DNA of 59,225 nucleotides from Bacteroidota bacterium (lineage in GTDB: Bacteria; Bacteroidota; Bacteroidia; Flavobacteriales_D; Crocinitomicaceae), in contig JAJRQK010000008.1 of the NCBI GenBank assembly GCA_024280295.1, forward strand, positions 1 through 59,225, given 5' to 3'. Every line of letters begins with the position of its first letter. Within the stretch, counting starts at the first letter, position 1. Positions 50,492 through 59,225 of this stretch are shown one piece after another. Below the pieces are notes generated by a model. The model was given only the letters and a program-made list of their open reading frames with translations. It ran no database searches and had not been told where the DNA came from. The position numbers and the translations under genes are program-made.

Positions 50492-53400
50492 ATGAAAAAA
50501 ATTCTACTTCTTACAGGCCTCGTGTTAGGCATATCAACAGCCTGGGGCCAATATTGTCTACCAACCTACAACACTGCTTGTACTTCTGGTGACTTTATTA
50601 ATGATATGACCTTTAATACTATTAGTAACTTAGGAACGGGTTGCACGTCTCCAAACGTTAACAATTATCAGGATTATACTGCATTGTCTACAAACGTAAT
50701 ACAAAACACGTCGTATACAATTACAGTAGCGCCTGGTCCATCTTGGGGTCAATATTTCGTTGCTTACATTGATTTCAACAATGACTCAGATTTTGATGAT
50801 CCAGGAGAGTTTTTTGATATTGGTTATGCCTCAGGTGGTACAACAATCTCAAACACTATTTTGATTCCTAATGGAATTCCGGGTGGAAGCGTTAGAATGC
50901 GTGTACTGTGTAAGTATGGCACCGGGGCTGTATTAGCAGGGCAGGCATGTAACAACTTTAGTTATGGAGAAACTGAAGATTACACATTAAACATTTCTAC
51001 ACCATTAACTGATGATGCTGGAATTTCTGCGTTTGTTACACCTTCACTGCCTACTTGTAGCTTTACAGATTCAATTCGTGTAACTATTACAAACTATGGT
51101 ACTGATACATTGTTCTCAGCGAACATTGATTGGGCAATAAACGCTGCACCAATGACTACTGTTAACTGGACTGGTGCTTTGCCACCACTTACTTCAGATA
51201 CGGTAAACCTTGGGTTGTTTCCTTTAGCTAATGGTGATGCATTAAATGCAATGACTACAATGCCAAATGGTTTTGTTGAAAATCCAACTGGTGCTTGGAA
51301 TGATTTTTCTTCTATCGCTAGTTTACAAACTGGTTTGAATGGGATATATACTATTGGTGGTGTCGCTCCTGATTATGCAACTTTCGCTGCAGCAATTTCT
51401 GACATTAATACATTCGGATTATGTGGCGGTGTTATCTTTGATGTTCGTGATGGAATTTACAACGAGCAAATTGACTTAACTGCTATTGCATCTGATGCTA
51501 CGAATAACATTACATTCCGTTCTGAAAATGGAGATGCTTCTTTGGTTACTGTAAGCTATTCTCCAGTTGGAGCTGCTGATAATTTTGTAGTGAATTTGAA
51601 CAATACAGATTACATTACATTTGAAGATTTAACCTTAGAAAATACAGGAGCTAGTTACGGTAGAGTTCTTACTATTAATGGTGGTGCTGATGACAATCAT
51701 TTTGAAGATTGTCATCTACATGCGATTACTTCAACAAGTACATCTACAAATTACGCAATACTCTATTCAAATAATGGAAAAGATAATGGAAACGTATTCA
51801 TGAATAACACTTTTGAAGGTGGTAGTTATGGTGCATACTATTATGGAAATGGAACAGCTCCCGCTGATCTTGAGTCAGGTACTGTGTTTGAAGGAAACAT
51901 CTTCTTAGATAACTATTACTATGGTGCTCGTTTCGAGAGACAAGATGCTCCAGTTTTTGTTGGAAACAGCTTTATCGGAGAATCTACTTATACAGGTTCA
52001 CGTTTCGCAATGTATGTTAACTACTGTGACAATGGTTTCACAGCAACAGATAACCTTATCGTTGGATCTGCGACTACAGGTTGGAGATACGGAATGTACA
52101 TTTTGAATAGTGATGCGACTACAGGTAATCATGCTTCGGTTGCAAACAACATGGTTCAAGTTGGACAAATTGGTAATACATCTACTTTCTACGGTATCTA
52201 CACATCAAACTGTGGATATATTGATTTTCAACACAACTCATGTTATACTAATGATGGAGGAACTTCTTCTCGTGCGTTCTACGGAACAGGTGGTGGAGGA
52301 AATACATTAGCAAATAACATCTTTGTTAATAATACACCTGGTTATGCAATCTATTTGGCAAGTAACTACACGGTTGTTTCTTCTGATAACAACTTGTATC
52401 ACTCACCAAACGGAAATGTTGGATACTTTGGTAGTAATCAAGCTACATTGACTGATTTCCAAACAGCTTCTGGATATGATGCGAACAGTATCGATATAAA
52501 CCCTATGTTCCATTCAGATTACGATCTACACGTTTGTAATGATACTATTAAAGGATTAGGAATACCATTAGCAATCGCTTCAGATATTGATGGACATCCA
52601 CGTAACGCATCTACTCCTGATATGGGTGCTGATGAGTTCTCGGCTCAAAACACACAGTTCTTAGGAGCAGATGTTGATTTTTGTGCTGGTGACAGTGTTC
52701 TTCTATGGGCTGGGTCTCCAACAGATGCAATTACTTGGTCAACAGGAGATACAACAACGATGATTTGGGTAAGTGCTGCTGGTACATATGACGTAACAAT
52801 TGTTGGTGCATGTGGTACTGCTTATGATACTGTCGTTGTAAGTGCGAGTGCTGATGTTTATACAAATTACATCGTTGCAGACACAATGGCGTTCTGTTCA
52901 GGTGAGTCTGTTCAATTGAGTAGTTCAATGACAGCTGACACGTATTTATGGACTGGTGGATCAACAAGTGATTCTCTTACTGTAACTGTAGGCGGAACGT
53001 ACACATTAAACATAACTGATGCATGTGGTACTGGTTCTGAATCAATCATTATTAATGAATATTCAACACCAACTGCTTCATTCACTTCTATTAGTAGTTT
53101 CGTTACGACGCAATTCACAAATACTACGCCTATGTCTGGAACGATGACTTACGCTTGGGATTTTGGAGATTCTAACTCATCTACAGATTCTGATCCTATT
53201 CACATATACAGTGCGGCTGGAACCTATTGGGTAGAATTGACGGTAACAAACGAATGTGGTACTCACGTCTATGGTGATTCTATTACTACATCAACTGTTG
53301 GACTTGAAGAGATTTCTAATTTCGGAACAGTTACAGTATATCCAAATCCTTCTAACGGTTTCTACAACATTGACTTTAACCTGACAGCAGCTCAAGACGT

Positions 53401-53575
53401 AAACCTAGTCGTTGTTAATGTTCTTGGTGAAGTTGTTTTGACTAAGCATATTGGGATGACTAGTGGCGTTCACAGTGATGTGATCGATATAACAAAAAAT
53501 GCACCTGGTGTTTATTTTGTAAAGCTTCTTTCAAACAATGAAGAAGTTTTGACAAAGCTATTGATTAAAAAGTAG
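50492..53575 (+). CDS. Large T9SS-exported protein: GEVED, beta-helix and PKD domains
   Basis: About 1,027 residues. The start at 50492 opens a signal peptide (MKKILLLTGLVLGISTAWGQ). Next is a GEVED domain (DFNNDSDFDDPGEFF, ending NFSYGETEDYTLNI), a CARDB-like segment (GISAFVTPSLPTC), then a right-handed parallel beta-helix of about 350 residues (ITFEDLTLENTGASYGRVLTINGG; VANNMVQVGQIGNTSTFYGIYTSNC). Two Ig-like units, a PKD domain (YAWDFGDSNSSTDSDPIHIYSAAGTYWVELTV) and a type A T9SS sorting domain (VYPNPSNGFYNIDF through KLLIKK) follow. The helix suggests carbohydrate binding or cleavage, but no catalytic set was found. A terminator follows. Confidence 0.88.
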   Translation: MKKILLLTGLVLGISTAWGQYCLPTYNTACTSGDFINDMTFNTISNLGTGCTSPNVNNYQDYTALSTNVIQNTSYTITVAPGPSWGQYFVAYIDFNNDSDFDDPGEFFDIGYASGGTTISNTILIPNGIPGGSVRMRVLCKYGTGAVLAGQACNNFSYGETEDYTLNISTPLTDDAGISAFVTPSLPTCSFTDSIRVTITNYGTDTLFSANIDWAINAAPMTTVNWTGALPPLTSDTVNLGLFPLANGDALNAMTTMPNGFVENPTGAWNDFSSIASLQTGLNGIYTIGGVAPDYATFAAAISDINTFGLCGGVIFDVRDGIYNEQIDLTAIASDATNNITFRSENGDASLVTVSYSPVGAADNFVVNLNNTDYITFEDLTLENTGASYGRVLTINGGADDNHFEDCHLHAITSTSTSTNYAILYSNNGKDNGNVFMNNTFEGGSYGAYYYGNGTAPADLESGTVFEGNIFLDNYYYGARFERQDAPVFVGNSFIGESTYTGSRFAMYVNYCDNGFTATDNLIVGSATTGWRYGMYILNSDATTGNHASVANNMVQVGQIGNTSTFYGIYTSNCGYIDFQHNSCYTNDGGTSSRAFYGTGGGGNTLANNIFVNNTPGYAIYLASNYTVVSSDNNLYHSPNGNVGYFGSNQATLTDFQTASGYDANSIDINPMFHSDYDLHVCNDTIKGLGIPLAIASDIDGHPRNASTPDMGADEFSAQNTQFLGADVDFCAGDSVLLWAGSPTDAITWSTGDTTTMIWVSAAGTYDVTIVGACGTAYDTVVVSASADVYTNYIVADTMAFCSGESVQLSSSMTADTYLWTGGSTSDSLTVTVGGTYTLNITDACGTGSESIIINEYSTPTASFTSISSFVTTQFTNTTPMSGTMTYAWDFGDSNSSTDSDPIHIYSAAGTYWVELTVTNECGTHVYGDSITTSTVGLEEISNFGTVTVYPNPSNGFYNIDFNLTAAQDVNLVVVNVLGEVVLTKHIGMTSGVHSDVIDITKNAPGVYFVKLLSNNEEVLTKLLIKK

Positions 53576-53590
53576 TTATACCTTAATTTT

Positions 53591-53636
53591 AAACCCGCTC
53601 GCAATCAAGTTAAATTGATCGCTGAGCGGGTTTTTT
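53591..53636 (+). terminator. Rho-independent terminator after the beta-helix gene
   Basis: AAACCCGCTC (53591-53600) pairs with GAGCGGGTTT. Inside it CAATCAA pairs with TTGAT around a short loop, and the arm ends in TTTTTT (53631-53636). Confidence 0.88.
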
Positions 53637-53812
53637 CGTTTGTGACTATACACAAATGGTTTTAAGGTGACTCTATTTAAGTCTAAAGTAAAACGCCTGT
53701 ATAAGAAAGAAGCACAGATAAGATGTAACGGACAAAAGGAAGGAAAAAAACTTGCTTTTATTTAAACTCAATCTAAATAAGGTTAATTACATTATGAGTT
53801 GTAATGAACTGT

Positions 53813-53820
53813 TAAATTTG
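53813..53820 (+). promoter_or_regulatory. -7 element of the sdhCAB operon
   Basis: TAAATTTG is an exact TAnnTTTG match and ends 32 bases before the sdhC ATG at 53853. Confidence 0.55.
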
Positions 53821-53852
53821 CACACTAAGTAAATGCTTCTATAATATAAAAC

Positions 53853-54536
53853 ATGAGTAAATCAGGTCCATTATCATCTTCTATTGCCCGAAAAATGGCG
53901 ATGGCGCTCTCTGCGTTTTTCTTGATGTTCTTCTTACTGCAACATCTCACGATTAACATGACATCAGTCATTGACGGAGACACTTTCAACGATTTATCCC
54001 AATTCATGGGAACCAATTTTCTAGTTCAATACATTCTCCAGCCAGTTCTACTTCTAGGGGTTGTTTTTCACTTTGTGATTGGGTTTGTGCTCGAACTAAA
54101 AAACCGATCCGCACGTGATGTTCGCTATGTAAAATATAAAGGCGCAGCCAGCGCTACTTGGATGAGTCGAAATATGATTCTAACTGGATTGGTAATCCTC
54201 GCATTTATGGGACTACACTTCTATGACTTTTGGATTCCTGAGTTGAAAACCAAATTCATTGACGGAGATTGGTCAGGAATGGTCGCTGGAGAAGAAGGGT
54301 ACCGTTACCTAACTGAACTAAAGCACAAATTTGAAAACCCTGTAAGAGTTGGGATTTACGTTGTTTCATTCATTCTTCTTGGGCTGCATTTAGCACATGG
54401 GTTTAACTCTGCTTTCCAGTCAATGGGAGCAAATAACAAGTACACGAAAGGACTTAAGAAATTCGGAATTGCATTTTCTGTACTGATTCCTCTTGGTTTT
54501 ATTTTCATTGCATTGTTCCATCACTTTAATCATTAA
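53853..54536 (+). CDS. sdhC: Succinate dehydrogenase cytochrome b558 subunit
   Basis: A 227-residue membrane anchor with five helices, the single-subunit b558 type of Bacteroidota, B. subtilis and Wolinella, carrying two hemes b and the menaquinone site. The start SSSIARKMAMALSAFFLMFFLLQHLTIN holds the first heme His; other candidate heme His residues are in VFHFVIG, LHFYDFW and LGLHLAHGFNSAFQSMGAN. It forms the first gene of the operon, 6 bases before sdhA. Confidence 0.93.
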   Translation: MSKSGPLSSSIARKMAMALSAFFLMFFLLQHLTINMTSVIDGDTFNDLSQFMGTNFLVQYILQPVLLLGVVFHFVIGFVLELKNRSARDVRYVKYKGAASATWMSRNMILTGLVILAFMGLHFYDFWIPELKTKFIDGDWSGMVAGEEGYRYLTELKHKFENPVRVGIYVVSFILLGLHLAHGFNSAFQSMGANNKYTKGLKKFGIAFSVLIPLGFIFIALFHHFNH

Positions 54537-54542
54537 GCTACT

Positions 54543-56558
54543 ATGGCAACTTTAGACGCAAAAATTCCAGCTGGACCGATTAAGGACAAATGGACTAAAC
54601 ATAAAAACGATATTAACCTCGTAAACCCTGCGAACAAACGGTTGATCGACATCATAGTTGTTGGTACAGGACTTGCTGGGGGTGCTGCTGCTGCTTCACT
54701 CGCTGAAATGGGTTACAGTGTAAAAGCATTTTGTTTTCAAGACTCTCCAAGACGAGCGCACTCAATTGCTGCACAAGGAGGAATTAATGCCGCGAAGAAC
54801 TATCAAAACGATGGAGATTCAATCTATCGTTTATTTTACGATACTGTGAAAGGTGGAGATTACAGGTCTCGTGAGGCGAATGTTTACCGTCTTGCAGAAG
54901 TTTCGGGTAATATCATTGATCAATGCGTTGCTCAAGGTGTTCCTTTTGCTCGTGAGTATGGTGGGTTGCTCGATAATCGTTCATTTGGCGGCGTGCTTGT
55001 TTCGCGTACATTCTATGCGAAAGGTCAGACTGGACAGCAACTTCTTTTGGGTGCTTATTCAGCGATGAACCGCCAAATTGGGAAGGGGAAAATTAAGATG
55101 TACAATCGCCACGAAATGCTTGAACTTGTAAAAGTAGATGGTAAAGCAAGAGGGATTATTGCTCGAAATTTAGTTACTGGTGCTGTTGAAAGTCATTCAG
55201 CACATGCTGTTGTTATTGCTTCTGGAGGTTATGGGAATGTTTTCTTTCTTTCAACGAATGCGATGGGTTCCAACACAACAGCAGCTTGGCGAGTTCACAA
55301 AAAAGGAGCTTATTTCGCTAATCCTTGTTATACCCAGATTCACCCGACGTGTATTCCTCGATCTGGGGATTACCAATCAAAATTGACATTGATGTCCGAA
55401 TCCCTTCGTAATGACGGTAGAATTTGGGTTCCAAAAAACATAGATGATATCGAAGCTATTCGCTCAGGAAAGATAAAGCCTGTTCAAATTGCAGAAGAAA
55501 ACCGTGATTATTACCTCGAAAGAAGATATCCTGCCTTCGGAAACCTTGTTCCGCGTGATGTTGCATCTAGGGCAGCAAAAGAGCGTTGTGATGCAGGCTA
55601 TGGTGTGAATGCTACTGGAGAAGCCGTTTATTTGGACTTCGCATCAGCAATCAAACGTTACGGAAAAGAAAAAGCGATCGTCACAGGTGAAGAGAACCCT
55701 TCAGATTCTCGAATTATTGAACTAGGAGAAGGAGTCATCGAAGATAAATATGGGAATTTATTCCAAATGTACGAGAAGATCACTGATGATAATCCATATA
55801 AAACTCCAATGCAGATTTATCCTGCTGTCCATTATACAATGGGAGGAATTTGGGTTGATTACAACTTGATGACTTCGGTTCCTGGTTGCTACGCAGCTGG
55901 AGAGGCAAACTTCTCTGATCACGGAGCAAATCGACTTGGAGCCTCTGCTTTAATGCAAGGATTAGCAGATGGATATTTCGTTCTTCCTTACACGATTGGT
56001 GATTACCTCGCAGATGATATTCGAACTGGAGAAATTCCAACCGATTCTACGGAATTTAAGGAAGCTGAAGAAGCTGTAAAGGCTCGAATAACTAAATTCA
56101 TGGATAATAAAGGTACTAAATCCGTTGATCATTTCCATAAGCTTCTTGGAAAAATCATGTGGGATAAAGTAGGAATGGCTCGGAACGAAAAACACCTAAA
56201 AGAAGCAATCGCTGAAATTAGAGTTGTTCGTGAAGAATTTTATAAGAATGTTCTTATCCCAGGAGGAGCGATGGAGCTGAACCCTGAATTAGAAAAAGCA
56301 CTTCGCGTTGAAGATTTCCTTGAACTTGGTGAATTATTTGCCTGCGACGCATTGGCAAGAACAGAGTCTTGTGGAGGTCACTTCCGTGAAGAATCTGTTG
56401 AACTTGATGGCCCTCAAAAAGGAGAAGCAAAACGAGACGACACTAATTTTGCCTATGTTTCAGCTTGGGAATGGACAGGAGATCCGGGTCAAGCTAAATT
56501 ACACAAGGAAGAACTAGAATTTAACGATATAGAACTAAAACAACGTTCATACAAATAA
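54543..56558 (+). CDS. sdhA: Succinate dehydrogenase/fumarate reductase flavoprotein subunit
   Basis: SdhA, 671 residues, oxidises succinate to fumarate using covalent FAD. The Rossmann motif GTGLAG is at residues 41-46, and the FAD-linking His73 is in [13 protein letters not shown]. The active-site region [26 protein letters not shown] and the later [12 protein letters not shown] and [22 protein letters not shown] are all present. Length and the C-terminal CGGHFREES motif match the menaquinone-linked (FrdA-like) type. sdhB begins 8 bases after its stop. Confidence 0.97.
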   Translation: MATLDAKIPAGPIKDKWTKHKNDINLVNPANKRLIDIIVVGTGLAGGAAAASLAEMGYSVKAFCFQDSPRRAHSIAAQGGINAAKNYQNDGDSIYRLFYDTVKGGDYRSREANVYRLAEVSGNIIDQCVAQGVPFAREYGGLLDNRSFGGVLVSRTFYAKGQTGQQLLLGAYSAMNRQIGKGKIKMYNRHEMLELVKVDGKARGIIARNLVTGAVESHSAHAVVIASGGYGNVFFLSTNAMGSNTTAAWRVHKKGAYFANPCYTQIHPTCIPRSGDYQSKLTLMSESLRNDGRIWVPKNIDDIEAIRSGKIKPVQIAEENRDYYLERRYPAFGNLVPRDVASRAAKERCDAGYGVNATGEAVYLDFASAIKRYGKEKAIVTGEENPSDSRIIELGEGVIEDKYGNLFQMYEKITDDNPYKTPMQIYPAVHYTMGGIWVDYNLMTSVPGCYAAGEANFSDHGANRLGASALMQGLADGYFVLPYTIGDYLADDIRTGEIPTDSTEFKEAEEAVKARITKFMDNKGTKSVDHFHKLLGKIMWDKVGMARNEKHLKEAIAEIRVVREEFYKNVLIPGGAMELNPELEKALRVEDFLELGELFACDALARTESCGGHFREESVELDGPQKGEAKRDDTNFAYVSAWEWTGDPGQAKLHKEELEFNDIELKQRSYK

Positions 56559-56566
56559 GAAAAGAT

Positions 56567-57319
56567 ATGAAACTCACACTTAAAGTTTGGAGACAAAAAA
56601 GCGCGAACGACAAGGGTAAAATTGAAACATATCCTATCGATAACATTTCTGAACACATGTCCTTTTTGGAAATGATGGACGTATTGAATGAACAACTTAT
56701 AACAGAAGGAAAAATTCCTGTTTCATTTGACCATGACTGTCGTGAAGGAATTTGCGGAATGTGTTCAATGCATATCAACGGAGAACCACATGGGCCTGAT
56801 AGAGGTGTTGCAACATGTCAATTGCACATGCGTAAGTTCAAAGACGGTGATACCATCTACATTGAACCGTTTAGAGCAAAAGGATTCCCAATTATTAAGG
56901 ATTTGGTTGTTGATAGAAGCGCATTCGATCGCATTCAACATGCAGGAGGCTTCGTATCGGTAAATACCTCTGGAAATACACAAGATGCAAACGCACTTCC
57001 AATTCCAAAAGCTGACGCTGATACCGCATTTGATTCTGCTACTTGCATTGGCTGTGGTGCTTGTGTTGCAGCTTGTAAAAACGCCTCGGCAATGTTATTT
57101 GTTTCTGCTAAAGTTTCTCAATTTTCACTTCTTCCACAAGGGAAGGTTGAAGCAAAGCGTCGTGTATTACACATGGTTGAGCAAATGGATAAAGAAGGTT
57201 TTGGAAACTGCACTAATACTGGCGCATGTGAAGTTGAGTGTCCGAAAGGAATCTCGCTCGAAAACATTGCTCGGATGAATAGAGAATATTTAAAGGCATC
57301 TGTTTCTTCTTCAAAATAG
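56567..57319 (+). CDS. sdhB: Succinate dehydrogenase iron-sulfur subunit
   Basis: SdhB, 250 residues, passes electrons from FAD to the heme subunit. [2Fe-2S] ligands are Cys58, Cys63, Cys66 and Cys84 ([18 protein letters not shown]). The C-terminal ferredoxin part has Cys160, Cys163, Cys166, Cys170, and later Cys215, Cys221 and Cys225, enough for the [4Fe-4S] and [3Fe-4S] clusters. Last gene of the operon. Confidence 0.96.
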   Translation: MKLTLKVWRQKSANDKGKIETYPIDNISEHMSFLEMMDVLNEQLITEGKIPVSFDHDCREGICGMCSMHINGEPHGPDRGVATCQLHMRKFKDGDTIYIEPFRAKGFPIIKDLVVDRSAFDRIQHAGGFVSVNTSGNTQDANALPIPKADADTAFDSATCIGCGACVAACKNASAMLFVSAKVSQFSLLPQGKVEAKRRVLHMVEQMDKEGFGNCTNTGACEVECPKGISLENIARMNREYLKASVSSSK

Positions 57320-57434
57320 ACACAACTATTTAGAAACACGTTAAAACTTGGCTTTTCAATACATCTATTAAGTGATAAAAGTACTTTTTACCTGTTCTAA
57401 GAGCAAAGTATTTCGGAAAGAATCGAAAATGTCT

Positions 57435-57442
57435 TATCTTAG
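57435..57442 (+). promoter_or_regulatory. -7 element before the PA-domain T9SS gene
   Basis: TATCTTAG has one mismatch to TAnnTTTG and ends 17 bases before the ATG at 57460. Confidence 0.4.
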
Positions 57443-57459
57443 CAGCTAAACTTTATCTT

Positions 57460-59208
57460 ATGAAAAAAATATTACTCACATTAGCTGTTATTGTTGCTGG
57501 TTATAATGCACAATCTCAGGTAATCGCCGCTGGAATCTCTCCAGTCGCAATTGAAGGAAACTACGATTTCACATGGGCAGATCCAGGTGGGGGCGATTGG
57601 TCATCTCCTGATTTCTTAATCCCAGGAACATTTGTTCAGGATACATTGATGTTAGTTGAAGATGGAACTCCAGGAACAAACCCACAAGGAAACCCCGTTT
57701 CACAAGAAGGTTGTTTCCCACTAATTAATAATGTAGCAGGAAAAATTGCTGTTATTTACCGTAACACGTGTGAATTTGGTGCTAAAGCATTAAACGCACA
57801 GGATTCTGGAGCAGTTGCAGTTATTATTATTAACCGAGACCCTGAAGTTATTGAAATGGGTGGAGGTGCTATGGGTACAAGTGTAACTATTCCTGTAATA
57901 ATGCTAACAAGTACTGATGGTGCAGCTCTTGTTAATGAAATGTTGGGTGGATCTGTTGTGATGTTTCTTGGAAACAAAACAGGATTGTACAACAACGATG
58001 CTGGTTTAACAAAAGGAACTACGCTTATTTCTAAAGCTGGATCCATGCCTGCATTGTTAGCACAAAACGGAACAGAATTCAATTTCGATATTGGAACACG
58101 TGTTTACAACTACGGAATTCAAGATCAATCAAACATGGTTCTTTCCGCTACTATTGATGGTCCTGGTGGAAACTTGTACACACAATCATTAACACTTCCA
58201 ACTGTATTGTCTGGAGATAGTATTGATGTTGAGCCTTCGCAGGTGTTAAATTTCCCACAGTTCTCTAACGCAACTTACCCTGTTGGACGTTACACATTAA
58301 CGTATAACATCGCTTTAGATACCGCAGATGCTTATGATGCAGATAACTGGATCATAGCCGAATTCTTTATCTCGGACACAATGTTTAGTATTGTATCCGC
58401 TGATACATTGACAGGTGAACCAAACCAAAACAATGGGTTCCGTCCAAGTGGAAATACTGCAACGTTCTCATCTTGTATTGTTCTTGACAACCCGAACGGA
58501 AGTCGTTTAGGGGTTGAAGGACTTTACTTCCAGGCTCTTGGTAATTCTGTTGACCTTACAGGTGAGGAAATCGCTTTATATGCATACCGCTGGCAAGATG
58601 TCTTTACTGACTTAAACGATGGCGCTCTAGCATTCGATAACCTTAACACTGTTGGTTTCGGAACATATACTTATGCCTCAGATCTTCAAGGTGAAACGGT
58701 TTATGGTGCGTTGAACACACCAATTGCTTTAGAGGACAACCAACGATTCCTTTTCTGTGCACAAACGGTTAATGTAGATGTATTCCTAGGATTCGACAAC
58801 ACGTTAAATTACTTATGGAACGAAGCCTTCTACCTTCAACCTATTGCCCCTATTGAAAATGATGGAAATTACTTCGCTGCTGGTTTCGGAATGGAGCAAC
58901 AATCATCTATTGGTGTTAAAGTTGCAGAGGTTTCTTCATTGAACATTGGACTTAGTGAAAATGGAACAATTGAAGGGATGGCTTATCCAAACCCTGCAAA
59001 AGATGTTGTAACAATTGCTATCAATACAAGTGAAGATGCTAATGTTATAGTTACTGACCTTACTGGTAAAGTAGTTATCTTTGGTGCTCTATCTTTTGCA
59101 AATGGAAATGCTATTGTAAACATTGCTGATCTTGAATCAGGAGTTTATCTTTTCAATGTTACACTTGAGAATGGGTTATCTTCTCAGTTTAGCGTTGTGA
59201 AATTATAG
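57460..59208 (+). CDS. T9SS-exported PA-domain protein
   Basis: A 582-residue protein with signal peptide MKKILLTLAVIVAGYNAQSQ. Residues 60-170 form a protease-associated (PA) domain (GCFPLINNVAGKIAVIYRNTCEFGAKALNAQDSGAVAVIIINRDP; VTIPVIMLTSTDGAALVNEM). A beta-rich middle part of 330 residues follows, without protease motifs, then a T9SS sorting domain (MAYPNPAKDVVTIAINT through FSVVKL). PA domains mostly sit in secreted peptidases or adhesins; here no catalytic residues are visible, so an adhesion or substrate-binding role is more likely. The gene ends 17 bases before the window edge. Confidence 0.85.
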   Translation: MKKILLTLAVIVAGYNAQSQVIAAGISPVAIEGNYDFTWADPGGGDWSSPDFLIPGTFVQDTLMLVEDGTPGTNPQGNPVSQEGCFPLINNVAGKIAVIYRNTCEFGAKALNAQDSGAVAVIIINRDPEVIEMGGGAMGTSVTIPVIMLTSTDGAALVNEMLGGSVVMFLGNKTGLYNNDAGLTKGTTLISKAGSMPALLAQNGTEFNFDIGTRVYNYGIQDQSNMVLSATIDGPGGNLYTQSLTLPTVLSGDSIDVEPSQVLNFPQFSNATYPVGRYTLTYNIALDTADAYDADNWIIAEFFISDTMFSIVSADTLTGEPNQNNGFRPSGNTATFSSCIVLDNPNGSRLGVEGLYFQALGNSVDLTGEEIALYAYRWQDVFTDLNDGALAFDNLNTVGFGTYTYASDLQGETVYGALNTPIALEDNQRFLFCAQTVNVDVFLGFDNTLNYLWNEAFYLQPIAPIENDGNYFAAGFGMEQQSSIGVKVAEVSSLNIGLSENGTIEGMAYPNPAKDVVTIAINTSEDANVIVTDLTGKVVIFGALSFANGNAIVNIADLESGVYLFNVTLENGLSSQFSVVKL

Positions 59209-59225
59209 TCTTTATTACACTATTA

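Noticed and set aside
57360-57390. AAAAGTACTTTT palindrome after sdhB as a terminator
   Set aside because: It is a short AT-rich self-complementary stretch without a GC stem or a T tract.
57756-58082. A 108-residue minus-strand frame inside the PA-domain gene
   Set aside because: It is antisense to a well-supported gene and has no start context.

Overview
The window reads as chromosomal DNA of a Bacteroidota bacterium, most likely in the order Flavobacteriales. The signs are TAnnTTTG-type -7 promoter elements before many genes, at least five exported proteins ending in a type IX secretion (T9SS) C-terminal sorting domain, a cysteine-poor DksA-like protein paired with lspA, a PurQ of the separate-subunit type, and a three-gene succinate dehydrogenase of the b558 kind. 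A family-level guess (Crocinitomicaceae-like) is possible but cannot be supported from this sequence alone. No rRNA or tRNA gene, CRISPR array, insertion sequence or prophage was seen.

Layout. 1-3.9 kb: the end of a membrane-anchored rhodanese, a DUF218/YdcF-like protein, a GNAT acetyltransferase, a bestrophin-HAD phosphatase pair, and a small outer-membrane barrel. 4-10.7 kb: a leftward run with a membrane-anchored SGNH hydrolase, an exported propeller-like protein, a CNNM/CorC-type transporter, purD, purQ and a multi-pass membrane protein. 10.8-12.4 kb: dksA-like, lspA and a lipoprotein, closed by a clear terminator. 12.5-18.3 kb: an outer-membrane barrel and a 1,000-residue TPR protein, divergent from an FtsE-type ATPase. 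18.4-21.7 kb: an exported TPR protein with a GT-C glycosyltransferase. 21.7-27 kb: an NAD-linked formate dehydrogenase operon (fdhD, a fused NuoEF-like subunit, a molybdenum catalytic subunit). 27-37 kb: an exported LRR protein with a cysteine ladder, a double-length UvrA-like ATPase, a FrnE-like DsbA protein, a glycosyltransferase and an unusual PLP enzyme.

37.3-41.3 kb is an AT-rich accessory island: an XRE regulator, two cytosine-5 DNA methyltransferases and a DUF3883-type nuclease, forming a restriction-modification operon inserted next to mnmE. 41.5-49.2 kb returns to core genes (mnmE, a Tat-exported pirin, two T9SS cargo proteins, tadA, an LD-carboxypeptidase, a lipoprotein). 49.3-50.2 kb holds a VOC-family pseudogene and a tiny protein that is almost only a T9SS sorting domain. 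50.5-59.2 kb has a large beta-helix T9SS protein, the sdhCAB operon and a PA-domain T9SS protein.

The most interesting patterns are: (i) promoter -7 elements ending only 4-5 bases before the start codon in at least eight genes, which predicts leaderless mRNAs, against a second group with 17-36 base gaps; (ii) a tandemly duplicated UvrA2-like protein in which one predicted ATPase site of the first half has decayed in two complementary places; (iii) the compact two-methyltransferase restriction island; and (iv) a Tat-exported pirin.
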